NCBI RefSeq assembly: GCF_032464895.1
Contig: NZ_JAWDIC010000001.1
Coordinates: forward strand, 496,001 to 560,000
Reading direction: 5' to 3'
DNA length: 64,000 nucleotides
Origin: Phycicoccus sp. M110.8
Lineage (GTDB): Bacteria; Actinomycetota; Actinomycetes; Actinomycetales; Dermatophilaceae
The translations under genes and the position numbers were made by a program. Positions 33,816 to 47,637 of this stretch are shown here, piece after piece. Positions within the stretch are counted from its first letter, which is position 1; each line of letters opens with the position of its first letter. Under the pieces are notes generated by a model that saw only the letters and a program-made list of their open reading frames with translations, was not told the origin of the DNA and ran no database searches.

Positions 33816-35219
33816 TCAGAGCGGGCAGGTGTTGACCACGTCGCCGCTCGCGGGCCTCGGGAACGTCTGGTCGGCCGGGGGCTGCACCCCGCGGTCCACC
33901 CACGCGGTGAGGGCGTCGAAGCCGGACCGCGCGCACGGCAGCAGCGGGCGCAGCCTGTCGGGGAACGCGGCATACAGGCCGTCGGTGTGGGTCCCGTCGG
34001 TGATCGTGTAGTAGCGGTGCAGCGCGCCGCGCCCGGCCGAGTCGATGAGCCGGTCGTAGACGTCCGCGTCGGTCCGCGGCGGCAGCAGCGTGTCGAGCGA
34101 GCCCTGGACCGTGATGAGCGGCTTGCCGACCTTGCCGGTCAGCTGGACGCTCGCGACGGAGTCCTTCACCGACTGCGGCCGTGACGCGTAGTCGTAGTCC
34201 GCGTCGCACGCCGGGGTGCCGCTGGCGCAGAACGGCGTGCCCGCCTTGAGGTCGCCGTCGTAGGACGGGTCGAACTCCTCACGGTAGATGCGCTGGGTGA
34301 GGTCCCAGTACACCGAGTAGTGGAACGGCCACAGGAACTCCGAACCGGGGACGAACCCGGCCGCGATCATGGCGTCGTGCGCCGCCTGGTCTCCGGTCGC
34401 GGCATACGCCGGGTAGTTCTTCAGCGCGGTCGGCAGGTAGGTGAACAGGTTCGGCCCGTCCGCGCGGAACAGCGTGCCCTCCCAGTCCAGGCCCCCGTCG
34501 TAGAGGTCGGGACGGTTCTCCAGCTGCCACCGGGTGAGGTAGCCGCCGTTGGAGATGCCGAACATGAACGTCTTCGCGGGCGCCTTGGCGTAGACCTGCT
34601 TCAGGACCTTCTTCGAGGCGATCGTCAGCTGGGTGACCCGGCTGTTCCACTCCCGGACCGAGCCGCCGGGCGACGACCCGTCGTCGTGGAACTTGAGCCC
34701 GACGTTGCCCTTGTCCGTGGCTGCGAACGCGTACCCCTTGGCCAGGACGAAGTCGCTGATGATGAAGTCGTTGGCGTACTGCGCGCGGTTGCCGGGCGAG
34801 CCGCTGACGACGAGGCCGCCGTTCCAGTGGTCGGGGATGCGCAGGACGAACTGGCTGTCGTGGTTCCAGCCGTTGTTCGTGTTGGACGTCGAGGTGTCGG
34901 GGAAGTAGCCGTCGACCTGGATGCCGGGGACGCCGGTCGGGTTCACCGTGCCGGGGGCGTTGAGCCCCGCCCAGTCACTCTGGTTCGTGTGTCCGGTCTT
35001 CAGGGTCCCGGCCGTGGTGAGGTCCTCGAGGCAGGCGGTCTTCTGGACCTCCGCGCCGGGGACGCGGATCTTCGACTCGCGGGCACAGTGCGCGCCCTGC
35101 GGCTTGTCGGCGGCCGCGGGGCCGGCGGTGAGCAGCGCGGTGCCGAGGGCGAGCGCTGCGGAGGTGGCGAGGGCGGCGTACCGCCGGCGTGACGTCGTTG
35201 TCGGGCGCATGGGGGCCAT
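33816..35219 (-). CDS. secreted alpha/beta hydrolase, tannase/oligomer-hydrolase-like
   Basis: A 467-residue exported protein. Residues 1-37 are a signal peptide (RRR start, Ala/Leu core, AAADK). The mature enzyme has an oxyanion region GGLVVSGSPGNRAQYANDF, a nucleophile elbow FGISNGGY (G-x-S-x-G), a SLDTLLPPR segment with the likely acidic residue and a DGTHTDG segment with the likely catalytic His. Six or more Cys suggest disulfides. The pattern resembles tannase/feruloyl esterases or 3-hydroxybutyrate-oligomer hydrolases; I cannot decide between them. ATGs at 35219 and 35210 are both possible. A stretch of about 60 bp downstream holds a 16-bp imperfect direct repeat only. Confidence 0.75.
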   Translation of the reverse strand: MAPMRPTTTSRRRYAALATSAALALGTALLTAGPAAADKPQGAHCARESKIRVPGAEVQKTACLEDLTTAGTLKTGHTNQSDWAGLNAPGTVNPTGVPGIQVDGYFPDTSTSNTNNGWNHDSQFVLRIPDHWNGGLVVSGSPGNRAQYANDFIISDFVLAKGYAFAATDKGNVGLKFHDDGSSPGGSVREWNSRVTQLTIASKKVLKQVYAKAPAKTFMFGISNGGYLTRWQLENRPDLYDGGLDWEGTLFRADGPNLFTYLPTALKNYPAYAATGDQAAHDAMIAAGFVPGSEFLWPFHYSVYWDLTQRIYREEFDPSYDGDLKAGTPFCASGTPACDADYDYASRPQSVKDSVASVQLTGKVGKPLITVQGSLDTLLPPRTDADVYDRLIDSAGRGALHRYYTITDGTHTDGLYAAFPDRLRPLLPCARSGFDALTAWVDRGVQPPADQTFPRPASGDVVNTCPL

Positions 35220-35402
35220 CGTTCGCGTGCCGCACGGGGCGCCTCAATGTGCGGGCGGCACACACTGCTCCGGTGCGCGGTGTGCCCCTGACGTGCGGGT
35301 ATGCCGTGGAGCCGGCCTGCGGCCAGCCTGCCCGCGGGGCCTTCGTCCCCCGTGCGACCACCACCCCGCGGGTAGGCTGGACGCACGAGATCGGGAGGCG
35401 CC

Positions 35403-35588
35403 ATGGGCAGTCACCGCAAGCCGTTCCTGTGCCGGACCAACCTGCACCACCACTGGGAGTGGGCCACGACCACGGACGGCGTCGACTACGAGCGCTGTGC
35501 CCGCTGCCTGAAGGAACGGGGCGGTCCGCTGGACGACCGCCGGACCGTCGGGTCCACCGTGGTCACCAACTTCGGCAGCACGCACTGA
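35403..35588 (+). CDS. small Cys/His protein, unknown function
   Basis: A 61-residue hydrophilic protein with Cys10, three consecutive His (15-17), Trp18/Trp20, and a CxxC pair at Cys32/Cys35 (YERCARCLKE), so a zinc-ribbon-like metal site is plausible. The ATG at 35403 follows GGGAGGCGCC, a good ribosome-binding site, and TAGGCT about 25 nt further upstream is a candidate -10. I recognise no named family; it looks like a conserved actinobacterial small protein. It stands alone between the secreted hydrolase and the DinB gene. Confidence 0.7.
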   Translation: MGSHRKPFLCRTNLHHHWEWATTTDGVDYERCARCLKERGGPLDDRRTVGSTVVTNFGSTH

Positions 35589-35602
35589 CCCTCTCGGCCG
35601 CC

Positions 35603-35672
35603 GAGGTCGTCCCGCGCGGCAGGCCTCGGGCCGTCAGGCGCGGCGGCCCGAGATCGTCGCGCGCGGCAGGTC

Positions 35673-35683
<11 letters not shown>
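35603..35683. repeat. imperfect 34-bp duplication, 47-bp period
   Basis: 35603-35636 (GAGGTCGTCCCGCGCGGCAG...) and 35650-35683 (GAGATCGTCGCGCGCGGCAG...) match at all but about five positions. The second copy covers the last codons and stop of the DinB-family gene; the first lies in the gap and no longer contains that stop. It looks like a duplicated gene end that has drifted. Confidence 0.6.
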
Positions 35684-40011
<4,328 letters not shown>

Positions 40012-40015
<4 letters not shown>

Positions 40016-40995
40016 GCCCGCTTGCGGGCCGGCAGTCCGATGACGACCGCCGAGCCGAGCACAACCGCGGCTCCGACGAGCTGGGGCCACGCCAGGTGCT
40101 CGTCGAGGACCGCGACGCCGAGGACGACGGACACCACGGGGATCAGGTAGGTCACCGTGGTGCTCACCGTCGCGCCCGCGCCCCGGACGACGTCGAACTG
40201 GAGCATGTACGCGAGCCCGGTGCCGACGACACCCAGGGTGAGGACGGCGAGCAGCGGCAGCACCGAGCCCCCGCCCGACGGGTCGGCGTGCCCTGACCAC
40301 AGCGCGGCGTACGCGTCGCGGTGCAGCAGCCACCAGACCAGCAGCACCGGCACCATGAGGGCGGTCCCGACCAGCAGCAGGGCCGTCGGCATGGAGAGCC
40401 CACCCAGGTCGGCCTTGCCGAGGAACCGCCGGTTGTACGTCCAGCCGAGGCCGTAGCAGGCCCCGGCGACCAGCGTCATGCCGAAGCCGAGCAGGTCCGG
40501 GCGTCCGGCCGACTCCCACGGCTGCATGATGACGACGACCCCGACGAACCCGAGCAGCACGGCGGCCAGCTTGCGCGGCGAGAGCCGGTCGGCGGGCAGC
40601 AGCAGCAGCGCGAAGAACACGGCGGCCAGCGGGGTCGTGGCGTTGCCGATGCCCGCCAGGGCGGAGGAGACCCGTTCCTCCCCCGCGGCGAAGAGGCTGA
40701 ACGGGAGCGCCGTGAGGAAGACACCCGACACGGCCAGGTGACCCCACACGCGCGGCTCGCGGGGCAGCCGGCCACCCGTCACCGACACCAGCCCGAGCAG
40801 GGTCAGCGTGCCGGCGAGGATCCGCAGCCCCGAGATCTGCAGGGGCGCCATCGTGCGGAGCCCGACCTTCATGAGCAGGAAGCTCGAGCCCCAGATGAGG
40901 GCGAGGAGGAGGTACTTGGCCTGCCAGGGCACCCGCGGCGGGGCCGGCGTGGTCGTGTCGGGGGTGCGGGGTGGGGCGGCGACGGTGCTGCTCAC
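40012..40995 (-). CDS. EamA family (DMT) transporter
   Basis: A 327-residue transporter with ten TM helices in two EamA repeats (the first from WQAKYLLLALIWGSSFLLMKVGL, the second from GMTLVAGACYGLGWTYNRRFLG). DMT carriers usually export amino acids or metabolites; the substrate is unknown. I chose the GTG at 40995 because it starts 8 nt beyond the MetE-like stop; there is no clear Shine-Dalgarno, and coupling to the upstream gene is likely. The stop codon overlaps the fadD-like stop (cTAG palindrome). Confidence 0.9.
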
Positions 40996-41002
40996 GCGGG
41001 CG

Positions 41003-41989
41003 TCAACTCTCGGCTCGTTCGGACCATTCCGCGGCCACGTCGACCGCTGCACGGGTAACGCGCCAGGCCCCCTCCGGTGTGAGCCCCGCCAGCCCGCAGG
41101 CCGGGGTGGCGACGAGCTCGCCCAGGCCGGCGCGCGGCATACCGGCGTCGGTCCAGCCGCGCTCGACGGCGGCTGCCGCCGCGCGGGCCGTGCCCGAGCC
41201 GTCGGTGGGCAGGCACCCGGGCCAGACGGCGACACCGGACTCCACCGTCGCGGCGAGGGACTCCCAGCGCTGCGGGGTGAGGGTGGTCGTGTCGAGCGCG
41301 ATGGCGGCCGTGCCGGTCTGGCGCAGCAGCGGCAGCGGTATGCCGGGGTCGCAGCAGTGCACGACCGTCGCCACGCCCTCGGGGGCGGCGGTGAGGACGT
41401 CGCGCAGGCCGGTGGCCACGACCTGGGGGTCGACCGCGCGCAGGTGTCCGTAGCCGCTCGCCGTGCTCAGCCGGCCCGCCAGCACCGCGGGCAGCGACGG
41501 CTCGTCGACCTGCAGGACGAGGCGGGCACCGGGCACGAGCGCCTGGACGCGGGCGAGGTGCACGCGCAGGCCCTCGACCAGGGACCCGACGAGGTCGCGG
41601 ACCGCGCCCTCGTCGGACACGGCCTTCTCACCGCGGTTGAGCTCGACGGCTGCGGCCAGCGTCCACGGGCCCGTCGCCTGCACCTTGAGGTCGCCCTCGT
41701 AGCCGTCGAACGCCTCGGCGAGCTCGTCGAGGTCCTGGCGCAGGTAGGCGGCGGCCCGCTCGGCGTCGCGGCCGGGCCGGTCGACGAACCGCCAGCCCGA
41801 CGGCTGCAGGTCGACCGGCATCTCGACGAGCAGGGCCGCGCCGCGGCCCACCATGTCGGCGCCCGGACCGCGTGCCGGGAGCTCGGGCAGGTAGGGCAGG
41901 TGCCCGTCGCCGAGGATCTCGCGGACGCCCCTGAGGGCCTCCCGGACGTCGGTGCCGGGAAGGGATCCGATGCCGGTCGCGCGTGCCAC
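41003..41989 (-). CDS. MetE C-terminal-like protein
   Basis: A 328-residue protein homologous to the C-terminal catalytic barrel of cobalamin-independent methionine synthase. GIGSLPGTDVREAL at the N-terminus, LQVDEPSLPAVLAG (about 158-171), VVHCCDPGIP (zinc-type His/Cys, about 208-217) and a late TPACGLAGLTPEGA with Cys are present. The N-terminal MetE domain is missing. In actinobacteria this stand-alone form sits beside mnmA and ligA (Rv3015c in M. tuberculosis); its reaction is unproven. GTG at 41989, 6 nt after TAGCCT (complement of 41996-42001), fits a leaderless start. Confidence 0.85.
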   Translation of the reverse strand: MARATGIGSLPGTDVREALRGVREILGDGHLPYLPELPARGPGADMVGRGAALLVEMPVDLQPSGWRFVDRPGRDAERAAAYLRQDLDELAEAFDGYEGDLKVQATGPWTLAAAVELNRGEKAVSDEGAVRDLVGSLVEGLRVHLARVQALVPGARLVLQVDEPSLPAVLAGRLSTASGYGHLRAVDPQVVATGLRDVLTAAPEGVATVVHCCDPGIPLPLLRQTGTAAIALDTTTLTPQRWESLAATVESGVAVWPGCLPTDGSGTARAAAAAVERGWTDAGMPRAGLGELVATPACGLAGLTPEGAWRVTRAAVDVAAEWSERAES

Positions 41990-42105
41990 GGGCCGAGGCT
42001 ACCGACGGCCACCGACGGAACCCGGCTCGGGTGGTCGCAGCGCCGACCATGGGCGAGAGAGGGTGGGGAGCCGGTGGCTTCTCGCGCACTCTGCGTTGCC
42101 CCAGC

Positions 42106-42131
42106 TCCGGGGGCACCGCAGAGCCCCCGGA
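42106..42131 (-). terminator. terminator of the MmcQ/YjbR gene
   Basis: TCCGGGGGC (42106-42114) pairs with GCCCCCGGA (42123-42131) around an 8-nt loop, 26 nt past the stop of the MmcQ/YjbR gene. The 167 bp between that gene and the MetE-like gene contain no ORF I would support. Confidence 0.65.
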
Positions 42132-42156
42132 CGTCACGGACCGTGGCGGTCGGGCG

Positions 42157-42573
42157 TCAGGCGCCCGCCGGTCCGGCGGCGTCGTGCTGGGCCACCAGCC
42201 GCTTGGGGGCGACACAGCGCCAGGCGTCCTCGACGACCTGCTCGACGCGGTCCCAGTCGACGTCCTCGACATCGAGCCACGCGCCGACCCAGCCGCGGTG
42301 GCCGACGTACGGCGGGCGGAGCCACCGGTCGGGGTCCTCGGCGACCAGTGCCTCCTGCACGCTGTCCGGGGCAGCCGCCCAGATCGCCACGCGGTCGTCG
42401 TGGTGCCGGTCCGCCGCCATGACGAACGCCCTGCGACCCCCCGCGAACCAGGTCGCCTCGCCGTGGGACGTGCGCTCCTCGGTGCCCGGGAGGGCGAGGC
42501 ACAGCGCCCGCACCCGCGCCAGCGGCGACCCGTCACCGATGGTGCGGTCGGGCACCTCCGGACGGCCCGGCAT
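42157..42573 (-). CDS. MmcQ/YjbR family DNA-binding-like protein
   Basis: A 138-residue MmcQ/YjbR-fold (CyaY-like) protein. LCLALPGTEERTSHGEATWFAGGRRAFVMAA is the conserved N-terminal half and GHRGWVGAWLD the central signature. Members are described as DNA-binding-like but functions are not established. It starts 9 bp after the mnmA stop, so it is the tail of the iscS-mnmA operon. Its ATG is itself part of a GTATGCCG motif copy (42569-42575). Confidence 0.85.
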   Translation of the reverse strand: MPGRPEVPDRTIGDGSPLARVRALCLALPGTEERTSHGEATWFAGGRRAFVMAADRHHDDRVAIWAAAPDSVQEALVAEDPDRWLRPPYVGHRGWVGAWLDVEDVDWDRVEQVVEDAWRCVAPKRLVAQHDAAGPAGA

Positions 42574-42581
42574 ACCGGCTC

Positions 42582-43667
42582 TCAGCGCTCGAGCCAGGAC
42601 TCGGCGATCGTGGCGGACCCGACGACCCGAGTCCCTTCGTAGAGGACCACGGACTGGCCCGGAGCCACGCCGCGCAGCCGTGACCCGAGCCGTACCTGCA
42701 CCTCGTCGCCGTCGGCCCAGGCCGTCGCCGGCACCTCCTCGCCGTGCGCCCGGACCTGCGCTCCCACCTCGACCACGCCCTCGGGCGGCGTGCCGCACCA
42801 GCGTGCGTGGTCGCCACGGATGGCGTCGACGCCCAGGAGCTCGGCGGTGCCGATGGTGACCCGGTTGTCGGCGGTGTCGACCCCCACGACGTAGCGGGGG
42901 GTGCCGTCGAGGGAGGACCGGTCGAGTCCCAGCCCACGGCGCTGCCCGACGGTGTACGCGTAGGCGCCGGTGTGCGTGCCGACGACGGCTCCCGTCGTGG
43001 CGTCGACGACCTCACCGGGCTGCTCCCCCAGCCGCGAGGCGAGCCAGCCCCGGGTGTCGCCGTCGCTGATGAAGCAGATGTCGTGCGAGTCCGGCTTGTT
43101 CGCGACGTAGAAGCCGCGCTCGCGCGCCTCCTCGCGGATCTGCGGCTTGGTGGTGTCGCCGAGGGGGAAGAAGGCCCGGGCCAGCTGGTCGGCGTCGAGC
43201 ACGCCGAGGACGTAGGACTGGTCCTTGGCCGCGTCGACGGCCCGGTGCAGCTCGCGGGTGCCGTCCGGCCGCTCGACGACCTGGGCGTAGTGCCCGGTGG
43301 CCACCGCGTCGAAGCCGAGCGCGAGCGCCTTGTCGAGCAGGGCGGCGAACTTGATCTTCTCGTTGCAGCGCAGGCACGGGTTCGGGGTGCGGCCGGCGGA
43401 GTACTCGGCGACGAAGTCCTCGACGACGTCGCGGCGGAACCGCTCGGCCATGTCCCAGACGTAGAACGGGATGCCCAGGACGTCGGCGACACGGCGGGCG
43501 TCCCCGGCGTCCTCGATGGTGCAGCAGCCGCGCGCGGACTCGCGCAGGGTCGCGGCCGACTGCGACAGGGCCAGGTGGACGCCGACGACCTCGTGGCCGG
43601 CGTCGAGCATCCGGGCGGCAGCGACCGCCGAGTCGACCCCGCCCGACATGGCGGCGACGACGCGCAT
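42582..43667 (-). CDS. mnmA: tRNA-specific 2-thiouridylase MnmA
   Basis: A 361-residue enzyme that installs the 2-thio group of U34 in Lys/Glu/Gln tRNAs. The PP-loop [10 protein letters not shown] (8-17) binds ATP; Cys98 and Cys101 in NPCLRC and Cys198 in HDICFI fit the catalytic Cys pair and a conserved extra Cys. The ATG at 43667 overlaps the iscS stop by 1 nt (TGATG), linking it to its sulfur donor. The length is typical. Confidence 0.96.
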   Translation of the reverse strand: MRVVAAMSGGVDSAVAAARMLDAGHEVVGVHLALSQSAATLRESARGCCTIEDAGDARRVADVLGIPFYVWDMAERFRRDVVEDFVAEYSAGRTPNPCLRCNEKIKFAALLDKALALGFDAVATGHYAQVVERPDGTRELHRAVDAAKDQSYVLGVLDADQLARAFFPLGDTTKPQIREEARERGFYVANKPDSHDICFISDGDTRGWLASRLGEQPGEVVDATTGAVVGTHTGAYAYTVGQRRGLGLDRSSLDGTPRYVVGVDTADNRVTIGTAELLGVDAIRGDHARWCGTPPEGVVEVGAQVRAHGEEVPATAWADGDEVQVRLGSRLRGVAPGQSVVLYEGTRVVGSATIAESWLER

Positions 43668-44854
43668 CAGCCCGTCCACCCGCTGGCTCGACGAGCGCGC
43701 TCGACCGCCGTCGGCAGGGCTGCCAGCACCGCGTCGACGTCCGCGTCGGTCGACGTGTGCCCGAGCGTCAGCCGCAGCGCACCACGGGCCCGCTCCTCGG
43801 ACAGTCCCATGGCCAGCAGCACGTGGGACGGCCTCGGCACGCCGGCCTGGCACGCCGACCCCGTCGAGCACTCCACCCCGGCGGCGTCGAGCAGGTACAG
43901 CAGCGAGTCGCCCTCGCAGCCGGGGACGAGCAGGTGGGCGTTGCCAGGCAGCCGACCGGTGGCGTCGCCGGGCTCCCACGCTCCCCCGACCGTGATGCCG
44001 TACCCGAGGTCGAGCGCCCCCTCGAGGAGCCGGTCGCGCAGGGCCACCAGCCGCTGCGCCTCGACGTCGAGCTCGGCCACCGCCTCCTGGGCCGCGACGG
44101 CGAACGCCCGGATCGCCGGGGTGTCGAGGGTGCCGCTGCGGACCTGCCGCTCCTGCCCACCACCGAACGTCAGGGGTGTGAGGACCGCGTCGCGGCGGGC
44201 CACGAGGGCGCCGACGCCGACGGGGCCGCCCAGCTTGTGTGCCGTGACGGTGAGCAGGTCGACGCCGCTGGCGGCGAAGTCGACGGGCACGTGGCCGACC
44301 GCCTGCACCGCGTCCGTGTGCACGGGTATGCCGTGCTCGTGCGCCACCGCGGCGATCTCGGCCACCGGCTGCACGGTGCCGACCTCGTTGTTGGCCCACA
44401 TCACCGTGACCAGCGCGACGGACCCCGGGTCGTCGCTGATCGCCGCGCGGACGGCCTCCGGGCGCACGACCCCGAGCTCGTCGGGCTCGACCCACGTGAC
44501 CTTGGCGCCCTCGTGGGCCACCAGGTGCTCGACGCAGTCGAGGACGGCGTGGTGCTCGATGCCGCTGGCCACGATGCGCACGCGGGCGGGGTCGGACTCG
44601 CGGCGGGCACTGAAGGTGCCCGCGACCGCGAGGTTGTCCGACTCGGTGCCGCCCGAGGTGAAGACCACCTCCGAGGGGCGGGCGCCGAGGGCCCTGGCGA
44701 GCTGCTCCCGCGACTCCTCGACGACCCGGCGCGCACGCCGGCCGGCGGTGTGCAGCGAGGAGGCGTTCCCCGTGACCTGCAGCTGCTCGGTCATGGCCGC
44801 GAGGGCCGACGCCCGCAACGGCGTCGTGGCGGCATGGTCGAGGTAGGCGGTCAC
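43667..44854 (-). CDS. iscS: cysteine desulfurase (IscS/NifS type)
   Basis: A 395-residue PLP enzyme that removes sulfur from cysteine for tRNA thiolation and Fe-S assembly. YLDHAATTP at the N-terminus, [11 protein letters not shown]-Lys207 in VTAHKLGG and persulfide Cys335 in STGSACQAG are present; the active-site loop is of the group I kind. The GTG at 44854 follows TAAACT (complement of 44861-44866) by 6 nt, a clear leaderless layout; a TTG two codons earlier would sit inside that spacer. It heads the iscS-mnmA-mmcQ operon. Confidence 0.94.
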   Translation of the reverse strand: MTAYLDHAATTPLRASALAAMTEQLQVTGNASSLHTAGRRARRVVEESREQLARALGARPSEVVFTSGGTESDNLAVAGTFSARRESDPARVRIVASGIEHHAVLDCVEHLVAHEGAKVTWVEPDELGVVRPEAVRAAISDDPGSVALVTVMWANNEVGTVQPVAEIAAVAHEHGIPVHTDAVQAVGHVPVDFAASGVDLLTVTAHKLGGPVGVGALVARRDAVLTPLTFGGGQERQVRSGTLDTPAIRAFAVAAQEAVAELDVEAQRLVALRDRLLEGALDLGYGITVGGAWEPGDATGRLPGNAHLLVPGCEGDSLLYLLDAAGVECSTGSACQAGVPRPSHVLLAMGLSEERARGALRLTLGHTSTDADVDAVLAALPTAVERARRASGWTG

Positions 44855-45104
44855 CCGCAAAGTTTACGGGTCGACCGCTCAACCTTCCGGTCGGCGTGGG
44901 CGTCGGGTACGGCAGCCGCGCACGCGGCAGACTTCGGCGCAGGGGGTGTGGCGGTGGGCCGGCGGGGGCCCGGGCACGCCGGCGATCGAGTCGCCCGGCT
45001 TTGCCCGGTCTTTACCCGGTGCGTCCGTAACCGGGTGCAGAGGGCTTCGTTGGGCCCGGTAGAGGGACCATCAACAGCGCTGGTCCCGCTCCGGAAGGGA
45101 TCCC

Positions 45105-46568
45105 ATGCGCACGCTCACGACGTCCCGCACGACCCTCGTGGCAGCAGCCGCCTCCTGTGCCCTCGCCTCCGTGCTGGCAGCGACACCCGCCTCCGCCGGG
45201 CTGCTCCCCACGGGCCAGGCCCTCGCGCCCGTCCAACCCTGGCTCAGCGACCAGCTCGGGCTGCTCAGCGCAGCCACCCCGACGACCGTGCTGGTCCACG
45301 GCACCGACACGGCGGCCGCGACGAACGCCGTGCGGGCGGCCGGGCTGCGGCAGGTGACGACGTTCCGCAGCATCGGCGTCGTCGTGGCGACCGGCCTGCC
45401 CGCCCAGGTGCAGGCGGTGCGCGCCCAGCCCGGCGTCACCTACGTCGAGGGCAACCAGCCGATCACCATGAACCTCGCGACCGCGAACCGGGCCACCCGG
45501 GGCGACGAGGCCCGCACCACCCTCGTCGGTGCCGACGGCGGCAGGCTCGACGGCAGGGGCGTGTCCGTCGCCGTCATCGACTCCGGCGTCGACCCCTCGC
45601 ACCCGTTCCTGAAGAACCCCGACGGCAGCTCTGCCGTCGTGAAGAACCTCAAGATGGTCTGCGAGCCGCTGACCGAGAGCCTCTGCGCACCGGTCGACGC
45701 GGGCCCCGCCGACACCGACCTGCTCTCGGTGGGCGGCCACGGCATGCACGTCAACGGCATCGTGGCCGGCCGCGACGTGACCCTCTCCGACGGCACGAGG
45801 ATGCACGGAGCCGCTCCCGGCTCGAGCCTGGTGTCGATCAGCACCGGCGCCGCCCTGTTCATCATCGGCGCCGACGCCGCCCTCAACTGGGTGCTCGAGA
45901 ACCACGCGGCCCCGTGTGGGGCGGGCGTTCCGGCCAGCACCTGCCCGCCCATCAAGGTGACGTCGAACTCCTACGGCCCCAGCGGCGGTGGCGCGTTCGA
46001 CCCGAGCTCGGCCACGGTCAAGCTGCAGCGCGAGCTGGTCAAGCAGGGCGTGGTCACGGTCTGGGCCAACGGCAACGACGGCGGCGACGGCTCCGCGAGC
46101 CTGTCGAACCCGCCCGGCATGGACCCCACCCCCGGCATCATCTCGGTCGCGTCCTACAACGACCAGGACACGGGCACCCGGGACGGCACGGTCTCCGACT
46201 TCTCCTCGCGCGGCAGGCGCGGCGACCAGTCGACCTACCCCGACATCTCCGCGCCCGGCGAGAACATCACGTCCTCCTGCCGGATCTACCTGCCCGTCTG
46301 CAGCACCGGCCTGGACCCGACGGACGGTGGCGACTACAACACGATCTCCGGCACCTCGATGGCCACGCCGATGATCTCGGGCATCGTCGCCCAGCTGTTC
46401 CAGGCCGACCCGGGCGCGACCCCCGCACAGGTCGAGGCCGCGATCGAGTCGACGGCGTACAAGTACGCGAACGGGGCGCCCTACGAGCCGGGCACCAACG
46501 GCACGACGAGCTTCGACAAGGGCCACGGCCTGGTCGACGTCGTGGCCGCCGCGAACGCGATCCGCTGA
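45105..46568 (+). CDS. secreted S8 family serine peptidase (subtilase)
   Basis: A 487-residue subtilisin-like protease. Residues 1-31 are a signal peptide ending ASAG; 60-120 resemble an inhibitor I9-type propeptide. The catalytic triad is Asp159 (AVIDSGVD), His212 (GGHGMHVNGI) and Ser418 (ISGTSMATP); Asn322 or Asn324 (WANGNDG) is the oxyanion residue. Met replaces the usual Thr in GHGTHV. Cys pairs (C186/C194, C271/C280, C392/C399) suggest disulfides. It ends soon after the catalytic domain, with no anchor. ATG at 45105 with GGAAGGGATCCC upstream; three CCCGG-type repeats at about 44993-45034 lie in the promoter region. Confidence 0.93.
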   Translation: MRTLTTSRTTLVAAAASCALASVLAATPASAGLLPTGQALAPVQPWLSDQLGLLSAATPTTVLVHGTDTAAATNAVRAAGLRQVTTFRSIGVVVATGLPAQVQAVRAQPGVTYVEGNQPITMNLATANRATRGDEARTTLVGADGGRLDGRGVSVAVIDSGVDPSHPFLKNPDGSSAVVKNLKMVCEPLTESLCAPVDAGPADTDLLSVGGHGMHVNGIVAGRDVTLSDGTRMHGAAPGSSLVSISTGAALFIIGADAALNWVLENHAAPCGAGVPASTCPPIKVTSNSYGPSGGGAFDPSSATVKLQRELVKQGVVTVWANGNDGGDGSASLSNPPGMDPTPGIISVASYNDQDTGTRDGTVSDFSSRGRRGDQSTYPDISAPGENITSSCRIYLPVCSTGLDPTDGGDYNTISGTSMATPMISGIVAQLFQADPGATPAQVEAAIESTAYKYANGAPYEPGTNGTTSFDKGHGLVDVVAAANAIR

Positions 46569-46588
46569 CAGCCCAGCGGCATCGCCGC

Positions 46589-46625
46589 GGAGCCCCCGGA
46601 CCCGTGAGGGGGATCCGGGGGCTCC
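46589..46625. terminator. bidirectional terminator, subtilase / etfA
   Basis: GGAGCCCCCGGA (46589-46600) pairs with TCCGGGGGCTCC (46614-46625) around a 13-nt loop. It lies 20 nt after the subtilase stop and 17 nt beyond the convergent etfA stop, so it should serve both genes. Confidence 0.8.
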
Positions 46626-46642
46626 GTCCGTGACGAGGGCTG

Positions 46643-47602
46643 TCAGCCCTTGGCGGCCTGCACCTTCTCGGTGGCCTGCGGGAGGACCTGGAAGAGGTCG
46701 CCCACGACGCCGAAGTCGACGAGCTCGAAGATCGGCGCCTCCTCGTCCTTGTTGACGGCGACGATCGTCTTCGAGGTCTGCATGCCCGCCCGGTGCTGGA
46801 TGGCGCCGGAGATGCCGCACGCGACGTACAGCTGGGGGGACACCTGCTTGCCGGTCTGGCCGACCTGCGAGGTGTGCGGGTACCAGCCGGCGTCGACCGC
46901 GGCGCGCGAGGCACCCACGGCGGCACCGAGGCTGTCGGCGAACGCCTCGACCGGGGAGAAGTCGCCGCCGGTGCCGCGGCCACCGGAGACCACGATGGCG
47001 GCCTCGGTGAGCTCGGGACGTCCGGTGGACTCCTTGGGCTTGGACTCGGTGATCGTCGCGGCCTTGGCCACGTCGGAGATGGCCACGTCGACGACCTCGT
47101 CGGCGGCCGCACCCGCGGCCTCCTCCGGGGCGGCCGAGTTCGGCTTCACCGTGATGATGGGCGTGCCCTTGGTGACCGTGGCCTTGACGGTGTACGAACC
47201 GGCGAAGACCGACTGGGTGGTGGACACGCCGCCACCCTCGCCCGCCTGCACGTCGACGGCGTCGGTGATCAGGCCGGACTCGGTCTTGATCGACAGCCGC
47301 GCCGCGATCTCCTTGCCGGCGCTGTTGCTCGGGATGAGCACTGCGGCCGGGGAGGTCTTCTCGACGAGCTGGGCGAGCACCTCGGCCTGCGGGGCGACGA
47401 GGTGGCCCGTCACGTCCGCGGACTCGACGCGGTACACCTTCTCCGCGCCGTACTTCGCGAGGGTCTCCCTGGCGGCGTCGAAGCCGTCGCCGACGAAGAC
47501 CGCGGAGGGCTCGCCGAGGCGGCGGGCGATGGTCAGGAGCTCGGCGGTCGTCTTGCGAACGGTGCCGTTCGCGTGGTCGACCAGGACGAGAACTTCAGCC
47601 AT
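46643..47602 (-). CDS. etfA: electron transfer flavoprotein subunit alpha
   Basis: A 319-residue ETF alpha subunit. The C-terminal FAD domain carries [30 protein letters not shown] and [16 protein letters not shown] with [14 protein letters not shown], the family signature. With EtfB it carries electrons from acyl-CoA dehydrogenases to the quinone pool. The ATG at 47602 has GGAAGGAAAC about 9 nt upstream. It is 35 bp downstream of etfB, in the same operon. Confidence 0.96.
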   Translation of the reverse strand: MAEVLVLVDHANGTVRKTTAELLTIARRLGEPSAVFVGDGFDAARETLAKYGAEKVYRVESADVTGHLVAPQAEVLAQLVEKTSPAAVLIPSNSAGKEIAARLSIKTESGLITDAVDVQAGEGGGVSTTQSVFAGSYTVKATVTKGTPIITVKPNSAAPEEAAGAAADEVVDVAISDVAKAATITESKPKESTGRPELTEAAIVVSGGRGTGGDFSPVEAFADSLGAAVGASRAAVDAGWYPHTSQVGQTGKQVSPQLYVACGISGAIQHRAGMQTSKTIVAVNKDEEAPIFELVDFGVVGDLFQVLPQATEKVQAAKG

Positions 47603-47637
47603 GGGTATCTGGTTTCCTTCCTGCTGGTCCGGCCGGC

